Assembly: GCA_002748575.1 (NCBI GenBank)
Contig: PDSR01000083.1
Span: 1 to 37,855 of the forward strand
Direction of reading: 5' to 3'
From: Gammaproteobacteria bacterium
GTDB lineage: Bacteria > Pseudomonadota > Gammaproteobacteria > Pseudomonadales > Ketobacteraceae
Length of the DNA: 37,855 nucleotides
Each line of letters begins with the position of its first letter. The stretch's first letter is position 1. Under the pieces are notes generated by a model that saw only the letters and a list, made by a program, of their open reading frames with translations, was not told where the DNA came from and ran no database searches. The position numbers were made by a program, and so were the translations under genes. Positions 7,305 through 15,738 of this stretch are shown here, in pieces.

Positions 7305-9194
7305 TTATCGACCACGCAAAAACAGTTTATCCAGATCTTTCATACTCATTTGCGACCATGTTGGCCGGCCATGATTGCACTGGCCGCTGCGCTCGGTACG
7401 CTCCATATCTCGCAACAGGGCGTTCATTTCAGGAATAGTGAGTTTTCGATTGGCTCGCACCGACCCATGACAGGCCATGGTTGCCAACAGCTCATCAATA
7501 CTGTCTTCAATGCGTTTCGATGCTCCATGAGCGCATAAATCTGAAAGTACGTCCCTTAGCAGTTGCTCAGCGTTTGAATGCTGCAACAACACCGGCACTT
7601 CGCGAATCAAAAGGGTTTCCGGGCCCATGCGTTGCAGGTTAAATCCCAAACGGTGAAATACCGCTGCACTGTCTTCCGCCAGCTCGGCTTCCTTCTGGCT
7701 GACCGCCATGCTGACGGGCACCAGTAAAGGTTGCGATACCAGGCGATCCTGCGCCCAACTGGTTTTCATTCGTTCGTAGGTAATACGCTCGTGTGCCGCG
7801 TGCATATCCACCACCACCAGCCCTTCGTCGTTTTCCGCCAGAATATAAATACCATGCAGTTGTGCCACCGCATAACCCAAGGGTGGCGTTTGCTCACCAT
7901 TAGCCGGGGCCAGTTGCGGTTGCCCCGCGCCACTGTTGACTGATGGGGTGGACGCCCCAGGCAGTGCCTGCTGTGGCATTGAAACTGCCTCCGCCACTTG
8001 TGCGGGCTCTGCTAATGGCTGGTGCAGCCTGGCATAGGCTTCAATTTGCTCTGCAGACGTTGCTGCTGATTGTTCGTTTTGCAGCAAACGTAAACTGCCC
8101 TGGGATTTGAATTCACCGCCTGCGATGCCGACCGCCCTGGGCGCGGGTGATGCTGCCAACGCCGAATCAGTCGGGCCTACCGCCTGATCCGGGGTGATTT
8201 CAGCAATCGCCCGGTGCAGGCTGCGAAACAGAAAGTCATGCACCTGACGGCTTTCACGAAAACGTACCTCGTGCTTGGTGGGGTGAACATTAACATCAAC
8301 CCCTTTCGGATCAAGCTCCAGATAAAGCACGTACGCAGGGTGACGGCCATGATAGAGCACGTCTTTATAGGCTTGCCTCACGGCATGAGTAACCACCCGA
8401 TCGCGCACATGACGGCCATTCACAAAGAAATATTGTAAATCAGCCTGGCTGCGGGAAAAGGTCGGCAGGCCCATCCACCCCCACAGGCGCAACCCGGCCA
8501 CCTGGGTATCGACACGCACCGCATTTTGAATAAACTGCGAGCCACAAACGGAAGCCACCCGGCGATCCTGTTCCAGTTCTGAATGGGCGGGTTTTAAGTG
8601 ATGAATAACTTTTTGATTATGTTTTAACTGAAAACCCACCGGGAAGTGCGACAGCGCCAGACGCTTCACCACATCATCCAAATGGTTGAACTCGGTTTTT
8701 TCAGTGCGTAAAAATTTACGCCGCGCCGGGGTATTGAAAAATAAATCACGCACTTCGACGGTGGTGCCCTGTGGGTGTGCCACCGGGGAAATTTTTGCGG
8801 CCATATCGCGGCCTTCAGTTTGCACCTGCCAACCGGCACCGCTGCCATCATTACTGGATGAAAGTGCCAGACGCGACACCGAACTGATACTGGCCAGCGC
8901 TTCCCCGCGAAACCCCAGAGTAGCAACACCTTCAAGGTCGCTCAGATCATGGATTTTACTGGTGGCATGGCGGGCCACCGCCAGGGGTAGATCGTCTTTA
9001 TCAATTCCAGAGCCATTGTCCCGCAGGCGAATCAATTTGACGCCGCCTTCTTCTGCATCCAGCTCGATTCTTTCAGCCCCTGCATCCAGAGCGTTTTCCA
9101 GCAGCTCCTTAACAACAGATGCAGGCCGTTCTACCACCTCGCCAGCGGCAATCTGATTGGCTAAACGCGGTGACAGGCGATTAATATGCCCCAT
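7305..9194 (-). CDS. mutL: DNA mismatch repair protein MutL, endonuclease-type
   Basis: The protein has 629 residues. The N-terminal GHKL ATPase shows [37 protein letters not shown] and [13 protein letters not shown] variable Pro/Ala/Gln-rich linker (about 330-430) leads to the dimerisation domain. That domain carries [12 protein letters not shown] at about residue 463, fitting the DxHA(X)2E(X)4E endonuclease motif, plus ACHGSVRAN and CNHGRP near the end. These are metal-site motifs of the nicking MutL proteins (Pseudomonas, Bacillus, human PMS2 type) and are absent from E. coli MutL. I infer mismatch repair that needs no MutH. It lies between the amidase gene and miaA, its usual place. The ribosome site is weak (AACGGG). 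Confidence 0.97.
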   Translation of the reverse strand: MGHINRLSPRLANQIAAGEVVERPASVVKELLENALDAGAERIELDAEEGGVKLIRLRDNGSGIDKDDLPLAVARHATSKIHDLSDLEGVATLGFRGEALASISSVSRLALSSSNDGSGAGWQVQTEGRDMAAKISPVAHPQGTTVEVRDLFFNTPARRKFLRTEKTEFNHLDDVVKRLALSHFPVGFQLKHNQKVIHHLKPAHSELEQDRRVASVCGSQFIQNAVRVDTQVAGLRLWGWMGLPTFSRSQADLQYFFVNGRHVRDRVVTHAVRQAYKDVLYHGRHPAYVLYLELDPKGVDVNVHPTKHEVRFRESRQVHDFLFRSLHRAIAEITPDQAVGPTDSALAASPAPRAVGIAGGEFKSQGSLRLLQNEQSAATSAEQIEAYARLHQPLAEPAQVAEAVSMPQQALPGASTPSVNSGAGQPQLAPANGEQTPPLGYAVAQLHGIYILAENDEGLVVVDMHAAHERITYERMKTSWAQDRLVSQPLLVPVSMAVSQKEAELAEDSAAVFHRLGFNLQRMGPETLLIREVPVLLQHSNAEQLLRDVLSDLCAHGASKRIEDSIDELLATMACHGSVRANRKLTIPEMNALLRDMERTERSGQCNHGRPTWSQMSMKDLDKLFLRGR

Positions 9195-9233
9195 AAATAT
9201 TTAAACCCGTTAAAACACTATACGAAAGAAAAG

Positions 9234-10613
9234 TTATGACTGCGGAATTTTCAACACCTGACCTGCCCGAATCGTATCACCTTTAATGGCATTGGCTTTA
9301 CGCAGGCTGGTCGCACTGACACTGTATTTTGCAGCAATCTGCGACAGTGTTTCCCCCCTTGCGATCTTATGCCGGGTAACTTTACCAATGCCAGACTTTT
9401 TCATTGCGATATATGATCCCGGTGGCGGGTGAGCGGCAAAATAACTCACAATACCTTTGGAAATGGAATGCGCCAGTTTTTTACGATAGCTTCGGTTATT
9501 TAGATTTTTTTCTTCCGTGGGATTAGAAATAAATCCGGTTTCAATTAATAACGAAGGTATATCAGGGGACTTGAGCACCACAAAACCGGCCTGCTCCACA
9601 TGTTTTTTATGTAGCCGTGCCACCCGACCCATTTCTTTAAGCACATATTTTCCTGCTCTTAAACTGTGCTCCATGCTGCCTTCCATAGAAAGATCCGCCA
9701 GCACTGCTGCCAGGTGATCATCTTTATCATCCAGACTGACACCCCCCACCAGATCAGACTGGTTTTCGTTGGCTGCAAGAAATTTTGCCAGGGTACTTGA
9801 TGCGCCTTTTCTTGAGAGTGCAAATACCGATGCGCCTTTTGCTTTTTTGTTGCTGAACGCATCGGCATGAATCGATACAAACAAATCTGCTTTATATTTT
9901 TTTCGAGCCAGTTCACGGCGGGTTTTCAATTTTAAAAAATAATCGCCTTTGCGGGTAAGCACTGCTTTATAGCCGGGTACATCATTCAATGCCCATTGCA
10001 GTTGCTTGGCAATTTTTAATACAACGTGTTTTTCGCGCGTACCTTTAGCGCCAATAGCACCTGGGTCTTCACCACCGTGACCGGCATCAATCACCACCAC
10101 AATATCTCTGCCGCTGCCTATCGTCGACAGGGTTTTAACGGGTTTAGCCGGTTTTGATGTCGTTGCCACAGCAGTGCCACTGTTGAGATCGACCACAAGG
10201 CGATGGCCGTATTGATCATTAGGCTTCAACAAGAAACTTTTGGTTTTCAAAGGCCGGGCAAGATCCAGCACAATGCGCAGATCATTTTTATTACGGGTAG
10301 CGCTGCGCATACTTTTAATGGGACCACCCTTTAAATCCACATTAAACAATGCGCGGGTTCGCAGGGTGTTTTTAATATCAATCACCACCCGATCCGGGTT
10401 GGTCAGTGTGAAAATATTGTGCGACACCGGGCCGCTCACATCAAACACCAGGCGTATGTTATCAGGGGCTTTCCACACCCGCACCGATGCCACTTTTTCA
10501 GCAGCGTTGGCAACGGAAAATCCCGCTGACAACAGCATCAGACTGAAAATGAAAAACGCTCGCAGCATTGTTGTGTACTTCAATGTGGTTGTGTATTTCA
10601 ATGTGCCCGTCAT
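9234..10613 (-). CDS. amiB: N-acetylmuramoyl-L-alanine amidase, AMIN + Amidase_3 + LysM
   Basis: The chosen ATG at 10613 has AAGGA just upstream; an ATG 33 bases earlier is also in frame but weaker. The protein has about 459 residues: an N-terminal extension, a Sec signal peptide (LRAFFIFSLMLLSAGFSVANAA), an AMIN domain (septum targeting), a zinc amidase domain and a C-terminal LysM (KIARGETLSQIAAKYSVSAT). Zinc ligands are in VIDAGHGGEDPG and SIHADAF, and the catalytic Glu is in LLIETGFISNP. It cleaves peptide side chains from MurNAc in the periplasm to split septal peptidoglycan. AmiB/AmiC naming is by context next to mutL, as in Pseudomonas. The oddity is a tandem 18-bp repeat in front of the signal peptide. 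Confidence 0.94.
   Translation of the reverse strand: MTGTLKYTTTLKYTTMLRAFFIFSLMLLSAGFSVANAAEKVASVRVWKAPDNIRLVFDVSGPVSHNIFTLTNPDRVVIDIKNTLRTRALFNVDLKGGPIKSMRSATRNKNDLRIVLDLARPLKTKSFLLKPNDQYGHRLVVDLNSGTAVATTSKPAKPVKTLSTIGSGRDIVVVIDAGHGGEDPGAIGAKGTREKHVVLKIAKQLQWALNDVPGYKAVLTRKGDYFLKLKTRRELARKKYKADLFVSIHADAFSNKKAKGASVFALSRKGASSTLAKFLAANENQSDLVGGVSLDDKDDHLAAVLADLSMEGSMEHSLRAGKYVLKEMGRVARLHKKHVEQAGFVVLKSPDIPSLLIETGFISNPTEEKNLNNRSYRKKLAHSISKGIVSYFAAHPPPGSYIAMKKSGIGKVTRHKIARGETLSQIAAKYSVSATSLRKANAIKGDTIRAGQVLKIPQS
10570..10605 (-). repeat. Two tandem 18-bp units at the amidase N-terminus
   Basis: Units 10570-10587 and 10588-10605 are identical except for one C/T change. They encode the repeated peptide TLKYTTTLKYTT just before the Leu-rich signal-peptide core. 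Eighteen is a multiple of three, so copy number could change without breaking the frame. The duplication lengthens the positively charged n-region. An alternative is that translation starts at the ATG right after the repeats (MLRAFF), leaving the units in the leader. Confidence 0.85.
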
Positions 10614-10678
10614 GCCTGCTTCCTTGAATGATTCTTTGGTTTTCATCGTGTTTTAATCACGTTTGCTATCGCCACCTG

Positions 10679-11134
10679 TTATGACATCATTGGCTCAAGA
10701 AGGTTTTCACCGCGCCGGGTACAGGCATAAAAAATCAGTTTTCGACCATTTTGATAGTAATGGATAACTAATTTTATATCAGGCTCAGGAATAACGCCTG
10801 CACCTCGCTCCGGCCATTCCACCAGACAAAGATTGTCGCCACCAAAATATTCACGAATGCCCATGTATTCCAGTTCTTCAGGATCAGCCAGGCGGTAAAG
10901 GTCAAAATGATAAATATTCTGACCTCCCAGCTCGTAGGGTTCAACCAATGTATAGGTAGGGCTTTTCACCGCCCCTGCATGACCTGCACCCTGAATAATG
11001 CCACGACTGAAGGTGGTTTTGCCGGCTCCCAGATCGCCTTCAAGATAAACAACACCGCCACCTTTCAAGGCCCGGCCAAACACTTGACCAAGCTGCACCA
11101 TTTCTTTTTCGTTGTTAGCAATTTTTTCGAGCAT
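10679..11134 (-). CDS. tsaE: tRNA threonylcarbamoyladenosine synthesis ATPase TsaE
   Basis: The 151-residue P-loop protein has Walker A GDLGAGKTTFSRG and the following SPTYTLVEPY, where the conserved Thr contacts Mg. Next come HFDLYRLADPEELEYMGI and the CLVEWPERG segment that is diagnostic for the family. TsaE works with TsaB and TsaD to place t6A at A37 of ANN-reading tRNAs; its ATP hydrolysis resets the complex. The gene starts 12 bp after the nnr stop and is followed by the amidase, the widely conserved yjeF-tsaE-amiB order. Length and motifs are complete. Confidence 0.96.
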   Translation of the reverse strand: MLEKIANNEKEMVQLGQVFGRALKGGGVVYLEGDLGAGKTTFSRGIIQGAGHAGAVKSPTYTLVEPYELGGQNIYHFDLYRLADPEELEYMGIREYFGGDNLCLVEWPERGAGVIPEPDIKLVIHYYQNGRKLIFYACTRRGENLLEPMMS

Positions 11135-11146
11135 GAGTATTTGATA

Positions 11147-12724
11147 TTAACGATTAACAAGCTGATGCAGCGGCAACATTAAATCAGTCGCTAACAGGCC
11201 CCGCTCATTAGGCTGATCTGCCTGTTTGCCATTTTGTTGCTGTGGCTGCACCGCCATATCCGCCGCAGCGCCATGGAGCCAGGCACCGGCTGCGGCGGCA
11301 TCAAACAGGCTTAGACCCTGGGCAATTAACGCACCAATAACGCCACTTAGTACATCTCCCATACCACCGGTGGCCATACCAGGATTACCAGTGGTCACAA
11401 GGTGCGGCAGTTTAGCATTTTCCTGTACCAAAGTACCGGCCCCTTTTAGCAGTACCGTTGCGCCAAATCCCTGCACCAGTTTTTCCAGGGCCTCGAACCG
11501 ATTCTGCTGAATATGCTCAACACGGCAACCCAGCAAACGGGAAGCTTCGCCAGGGTGCGGTGTTAGTACCCAGTTGCCCCGTTCGGCGGCATGGGGAGAC
11601 TGCTCTGCCAGCACGGCCAGATAGTTCAGGCCATCGGCATCCAGCACCACCGGCAGATCCGAGGCCAGCACCTGTTCCAGCAAAAAAGCGCCCCAGCGGC
11701 CTCGGCCAATACCGGGGCCGACCACTATTACCGAGGCTCTATCAAGGGCGGCTTGAATGCTGTCGCCTTCCTGCACGCCAAGCACCATACATTCCGGACG
11801 CCGGGCAATGATCGGCGCCACATGCTCTGGCCGGGTGATAACAGATACCAGGCCGGCGCCACAACGGCCCGCCGCCTCTGCCGCCATGGCCGCAGCACCA
11901 CCCATGCCAAGATCGCCACCCACCACCAGAACATGACCGTGCTGCCCCTTGTGGGCATCGCGGGCTCTTGGGGGCAGCTTGGCACGCACCCAGTCAGCCG
12001 TAACCCGCTGTGCGTCCATCGACACCTGCTGATATACGGCTTCCGGCACCGCCAAAGCGCCATAGTAAACAGGCCCACAATAATGCGGCCCACGGCCGGT
12101 TAACAACCCCCGTTTTACACCAATAAAAGTCACCGTGGCAGCGGCTTTAATCGCTGTTCCCAATACCTGACCGGAATCCGAGCACAGGCCCGAAGGAATA
12201 TCAATGGCCAGTACCGGCAGCTGCGACTGATTGATTTGCGCTATGGCATCGCTGTAGTTACCACGAACATTTCCCGCCAGGCCAGTACCGAGCAAGGCAT
12301 CCACCACCACATCCACGGCTGGATCTGAATCCTGCAACTGATACTCTGCAAATGGTTGCATGATCACCTGATCAGCCTGAGCCTGCTGATACGCCGTTAG
12401 CGCATCGCCTTTCAGCCTGGCAGGATCACCCACCTGCACCACCGTAGCCGACAAACCCGCCCGCCGTGCTAACGATGCCACGATGTAACCATCTCCGGCA
12501 TTATTGCCAGCTCCGCAGTACACCACAATATTGACGGCGGCAGGCCAGACATCCTGCAACACATTAAACGCAACCTGCCCTGCGCGGCTCATTAGTTCAA
12601 AGCCGGGGACGCCTTCGCCATCGATGGTAAGGCGATCCAGCGTTCGGGTTTTCTCTGCTGTATACAGCGAAGCTGGCAACTGCTTGGTATAATAGTGCGG
12701 ATGTTTCATGTTACTGGCGTCCAT
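11147..12724 (-). CDS. nnr: Bifunctional NAD(P)HX epimerase / dehydratase (YjeF)
   Basis: The enzyme repairs hydrated NADH and NADPH. The N-terminal epimerase half (about 1-215) has CGAGNNAGDGYIVA. The C-terminal ADP-dependent dehydratase half has VVGPGIGRGRWG, VLTPHPGEASRL and NPGMATGGMGDVLSG, the ATP/ADP site. I take the ATG at 12724, which follows GGGAAGG by nine bases, giving 525 residues. A longer frame reaches 12790 but would overlap the divergent queG start and adds a non-conserved segment. It heads the long minus-strand operon nnr-tsaE-amidase-mutL-miaA-hfq-hflX-hflK-hflC. Separate symbols nnrE and nnrD are used where the halves are split. Confidence 0.94.
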   Translation of the reverse strand: MDASNMKHPHYYTKQLPASLYTAEKTRTLDRLTIDGEGVPGFELMSRAGQVAFNVLQDVWPAAVNIVVYCGAGNNAGDGYIVASLARRAGLSATVVQVGDPARLKGDALTAYQQAQADQVIMQPFAEYQLQDSDPAVDVVVDALLGTGLAGNVRGNYSDAIAQINQSQLPVLAIDIPSGLCSDSGQVLGTAIKAAATVTFIGVKRGLLTGRGPHYCGPVYYGALAVPEAVYQQVSMDAQRVTADWVRAKLPPRARDAHKGQHGHVLVVGGDLGMGGAAAMAAEAAGRCGAGLVSVITRPEHVAPIIARRPECMVLGVQEGDSIQAALDRASVIVVGPGIGRGRWGAFLLEQVLASDLPVVLDADGLNYLAVLAEQSPHAAERGNWVLTPHPGEASRLLGCRVEHIQQNRFEALEKLVQGFGATVLLKGAGTLVQENAKLPHLVTTGNPGMATGGMGDVLSGVIGALIAQGLSLFDAAAAGAWLHGAAADMAVQPQQQNGKQADQPNERGLLATDLMLPLHQLVNR

Positions 12725-12781
12725 TGGCGTAAACCTTCCCGTAATTAATGACAGATTAATAGTTAGCACCAAGTATACTGA

Positions 12782-13888
12782 ATGACTCAACCAACCACAT
12801 TATCAAGCCAGGCTATTGCTGACCTGACGCAACAAATCAAGCAATGGGGCTTGCAACTGGGCTTTCAGCATATAGCCATCAGTGATGTGGCATTAGGCGA
12901 GCACGAGCAACATTTACAGAACTGGTTAGCAAAAAATTATCACGGCAGTATGGAGTATATGGCCCGCCACGGGGACAAACGATCCCGGCCTGCCGAACTT
13001 GAGCCGGGCACCCTTAGGGTTATTTCAGTACGCATTGATTACCTGCCAGCCGACACGCAGATCAGCACCATTTTAAGTGACCCAACTAAAGCCTATATTT
13101 CCCGTTATGCACTGGGGCGTGATTATCACAAAATGATGCGTAAGCGCCTGGCAAAACTGGCCAAAAAAATTGAAGCGGCCATTGGCCCGTTTGGTTACCG
13201 CGCTTTTGTGGATAGCGCTCCGGTACTGGAAAAAGCCATTGCTGAAAAAAGCGGCCAGGGATGGATCGGCAAGCATACGCTGTTAATCAATCGCAAAGCC
13301 GGCTCGTGGTTTTTTCTTGGCGAACTGTTTGTTGATATTCCCTTACCTGTCGATGAACCGGTTAAAAAACATTGTGGCAAATGTACGGCCTGTATTGATA
13401 TTTGCCCGACTCAGGCCATTGTTGCACCCTATCAGCTGGATGCCCGCCGCTGTGTTTCCTACCTGACCATTGAGCTGAAAGAAAGCATTCCCGAAGCGCT
13501 GCGCAAGCCCATGGGCAACCGGGTATTTGGTTGTGATGACTGTCAGCTGGTTTGCCCGTGGAACCGGTTTGCCAAAAACACCCTGGAAGCCGATTTCTGG
13601 CCGCGACATGGTTTGGAAAAAAATGATCTGGTGTCGTTGTTTTTATGGGATAAAGAAACCTTTTTAAAAAGAACTGAAGGCTCGGCCATACGCAGAATCG
13701 GTTACGAACGCTGGCTAAGAAACCTGGCCATCGGTATCGGTAACGGGCCGTTTTCTGAAGCGGCCGTTAACGCTTTACAAACGCAATTAAACAACAGTAG
13801 CGAACTGGTGCGCGAGCATGTGCAGTGGGCATTGGAGCAACAACGGGAAAAACACAACCAGCAAAAACATCACCACCAAGCAGAATAG
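12782..13888 (+). CDS. queG: Epoxyqueuosine reductase QueG
   Basis: The 368-residue iron-sulfur enzyme reduces epoxyqueuosine to queuosine in the wobble position of GUN tRNAs, using cobalamin. Two 4Fe-4S clusters are visible: CGKCTACIDICP (with a later Cys in RRCVSY) and CDDCQLVCPWN. The C-terminal helical repeats after residue 290 are usual. The N-terminal QIKQWGLQLGFQHIAISD fits the family start. No Shine-Dalgarno sequence precedes the ATG, and TATACT ends two bases before it, so the leader is very short or the start region is unusual. It diverges from nnr across 57 bp. QueG depends on B12, and the TonB/ABC import system in this window might supply it; that link is only a suggestion. Confidence 0.95.
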   Translation: MTQPTTLSSQAIADLTQQIKQWGLQLGFQHIAISDVALGEHEQHLQNWLAKNYHGSMEYMARHGDKRSRPAELEPGTLRVISVRIDYLPADTQISTILSDPTKAYISRYALGRDYHKMMRKRLAKLAKKIEAAIGPFGYRAFVDSAPVLEKAIAEKSGQGWIGKHTLLINRKAGSWFFLGELFVDIPLPVDEPVKKHCGKCTACIDICPTQAIVAPYQLDARRCVSYLTIELKESIPEALRKPMGNRVFGCDDCQLVCPWNRFAKNTLEADFWPRHGLEKNDLVSLFLWDKETFLKRTEGSAIRRIGYERWLRNLAIGIGNGPFSEAAVNALQTQLNNSSELVREHVQWALEQQREKHNQQKHHHQAE

Positions 13889-13948
13889 CAGCAGCATAAA
13901 GGCTCACTTGATACGGCTAATACCCAACAACGCTAATTTGCTTGCCGA

Positions 13949-14812
13949 CTAACACTGACTGGCAATTTGCTGCCCCATCCTTACCACTGATGCCTCTTTT
14001 AAATCCGGATGCCACTTAACGGTATTCTTAGGGAAAACAACGATCGCCGTGGAACCCAGCCTGAAACGCCCCATTTCTTCGCCGCGCTGCAATACCACCG
14101 GTGCTGATTGGTTGTTATATCGAATCGTCGTTAACCGGCGCACGGGTGGAGCTACCAGGCCCGCCCATACAGTTTCAACGCTGGCCACAATCATCGCACC
14201 CACTAACACCAGAGCCATGGGGCCGATATCGGTATCGAACATACACACTACCCGCTCGTTACGGGCAAACAAACCGGGCACATGCCGGGCAGTACGGGTA
14301 TTCACCGAAAACAATTTACCCGGCACATATACCATTTCAGTCAGCTTGCCACCATAGGGCATATGCACACGATGGTAGTCGCGGGGGGAAAGATAAACTG
14401 TTGCAAAGGAACCGTTTTTAAACGGCAACGCCCGTTCATGGCTGCCACCGAGTAATTGCGTCAGGCTGTAGTGATGGCCTTTTGCCTGAAAGATCTGGTC
14501 GTCTTTAATATGACCCAGTTGACTGACAGCACCGTCGGCGGGCGATGCAATACCCTGATCGGTGATAGTGCGAGCGCCTTCTTTTAGTTCACGGGTAAAA
14601 AAGTCGTTAAAGCTGGCGTAGCTGTCTAAATCTGCATTCAGCGCTTCGCCCATGTTCACCCCGTAAACGCGGGCAAAGTTTTTAATAAACGGCCCTTTAA
14701 TCGCTGGGGAAGAAGAATCAGCCAACAGCCCGGCCAACCGGGATAACCCATGCTGCGGCACCAGGTATTGGGGCAATACCGCCAGGTTTTCTTTACTTAA
14801 AAAATCAGACAT
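13949..14812 (-). CDS. psd: Phosphatidylserine decarboxylase proenzyme
   Basis: The 287-residue proenzyme of type I makes phosphatidylethanolamine at the inner membrane. The self-cleavage motif LGST is at residues 252-255 (FRLGSTAIVVFP), where the Ser becomes the pyruvoyl group on the short alpha chain. The charge-relay residues appear in SPADGAVSQLG (Asp) and YHRVHMPYGG (His). The N-terminal LPQYLVPQHGLSRLAGLLAD is typical. It faces queG tail to tail over 60 bp without an obvious terminator, and is preceded 22 bp upstream by rhdA on the same strand. The psd-rhdA pair is the same as in Pseudomonas (from memory). Confidence 0.97.
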   Translation of the reverse strand: MSDFLSKENLAVLPQYLVPQHGLSRLAGLLADSSSPAIKGPFIKNFARVYGVNMGEALNADLDSYASFNDFFTRELKEGARTITDQGIASPADGAVSQLGHIKDDQIFQAKGHHYSLTQLLGGSHERALPFKNGSFATVYLSPRDYHRVHMPYGGKLTEMVYVPGKLFSVNTRTARHVPGLFARNERVVCMFDTDIGPMALVLVGAMIVASVETVWAGLVAPPVRRLTTIRYNNQSAPVVLQRGEEMGRFRLGSTAIVVFPKNTVKWHPDLKEASVVRMGQQIASQC

Positions 14813-14834
14813 AGCGTTCGCTCATTGACTGGAT

Positions 14835-15656
14835 TTAAAGTTCAACCGGGGTATCAGGATCATTACCCCACTCAGACCACGACCCCGGATAAGCTTTAAT
14901 ACCGGGAAAACCCAATATCTTACCCAATAAGTAGGTAAACCCGGAGCGGTGATGTGTCTGACAATGGGTAATGACTTCTTTATCTTTACTGATACCACAT
15001 TCCTGTAATTCGTTAATCAGTGTTTGATGATCACGGATTTTCAACGCCCGGTGGCGATCCATGGCCCGGGTCCACTCGTAGTTTTTAGCACCGGGAATAT
15101 GCCCGGCTTTAAGTGCATTGACCCGAGTGCCCAGATACTCGCCAGCAGAACGTGCATCCCACACCACCAGATCATCCCGTTGATAATTGTTAATCAGATA
15201 ATCTTTATCGACACTGCAAGCGTTATTCAGACTGACCGTATACTCACTGGCAACCGGTGATGCGGGTTCAACCTGAGGCTGCTTGCCATCGGCCAGCCAG
15301 CCATGAATGCCACCATTCAAATACGCATAACGCTGGTGGCCTACAGAATCTAACAGCCAGATAAACCGACCTGCCCAGCCGCCGCCTTCGTCGTCATACA
15401 CCACCACGGTTTTTTCCGGCGTTAGCCCGATAGCTGACAGTAATTGCTGCAAATGCGCCACCGGAGGCAACCCACCCGCTACCGGGGGCACACCCGCCAT
15501 GGTTTGCTGAAAAGGCACAAAAACCGCTCCTGGCACATGGGCACGACGGTATTGGTCGGGGCTGGACAAATCCACCAGCAACAAATCAGGATTGCCTAAC
15601 AGCTTTTCAAGTTCATCCGGTTCTATAACCAGTGGCAGATTAAGGGATTCAGACAT
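14835..15656 (-). CDS. rhdA: Thiosulfate sulfurtransferase, RhdA type
   Basis: The protein has 273 residues with two rhodanese domains. The inactive first domain runs from about 5 to 125. The active second domain has its catalytic Cys in ITHCQTHHRSGFTYLLGK. The active loop CQTHHR is that of Azotobacter vinelandii and Pseudomonas RhdA, not the CRKGVT of bovine rhodanese or the CGSGVT of mercaptopyruvate sulfurtransferases, so thiosulfate is the likelier donor. It transfers sulfane sulfur to cyanide or to protein acceptors in the cytoplasm. The C-terminus (YPGSWSEWGNDPDTPVEL) is the usual family ending. It precedes psd by 22 bp and probably shares its transcript. Confidence 0.93.
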   Translation of the reverse strand: MSESLNLPLVIEPDELEKLLGNPDLLLVDLSSPDQYRRAHVPGAVFVPFQQTMAGVPPVAGGLPPVAHLQQLLSAIGLTPEKTVVVYDDEGGGWAGRFIWLLDSVGHQRYAYLNGGIHGWLADGKQPQVEPASPVASEYTVSLNNACSVDKDYLINNYQRDDLVVWDARSAGEYLGTRVNALKAGHIPGAKNYEWTRAMDRHRALKIRDHQTLINELQECGISKDKEVITHCQTHHRSGFTYLLGKILGFPGIKAYPGSWSEWGNDPDTPVEL

Positions 15657-15738
15657 GGCCCAGGCCTTTGTAAAATACTTTTTCAGATAATGTTTAAAAT
15701 ACTCAGGGCCGAGAGTGTAATAAAACCGTACGGAAAAG

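Noticed and set aside
11591..12103. 170-codon plus-strand frame inside nnr
   Set aside because: It is antisense to the conserved NAD(P)HX repair gene and has His/Arg-rich, non-protein-like composition.
12774..12779. TATACT two bases before queG as its promoter
   Set aside because: Transcription from it would begin inside the coding region, and no -35 stands at the proper distance.
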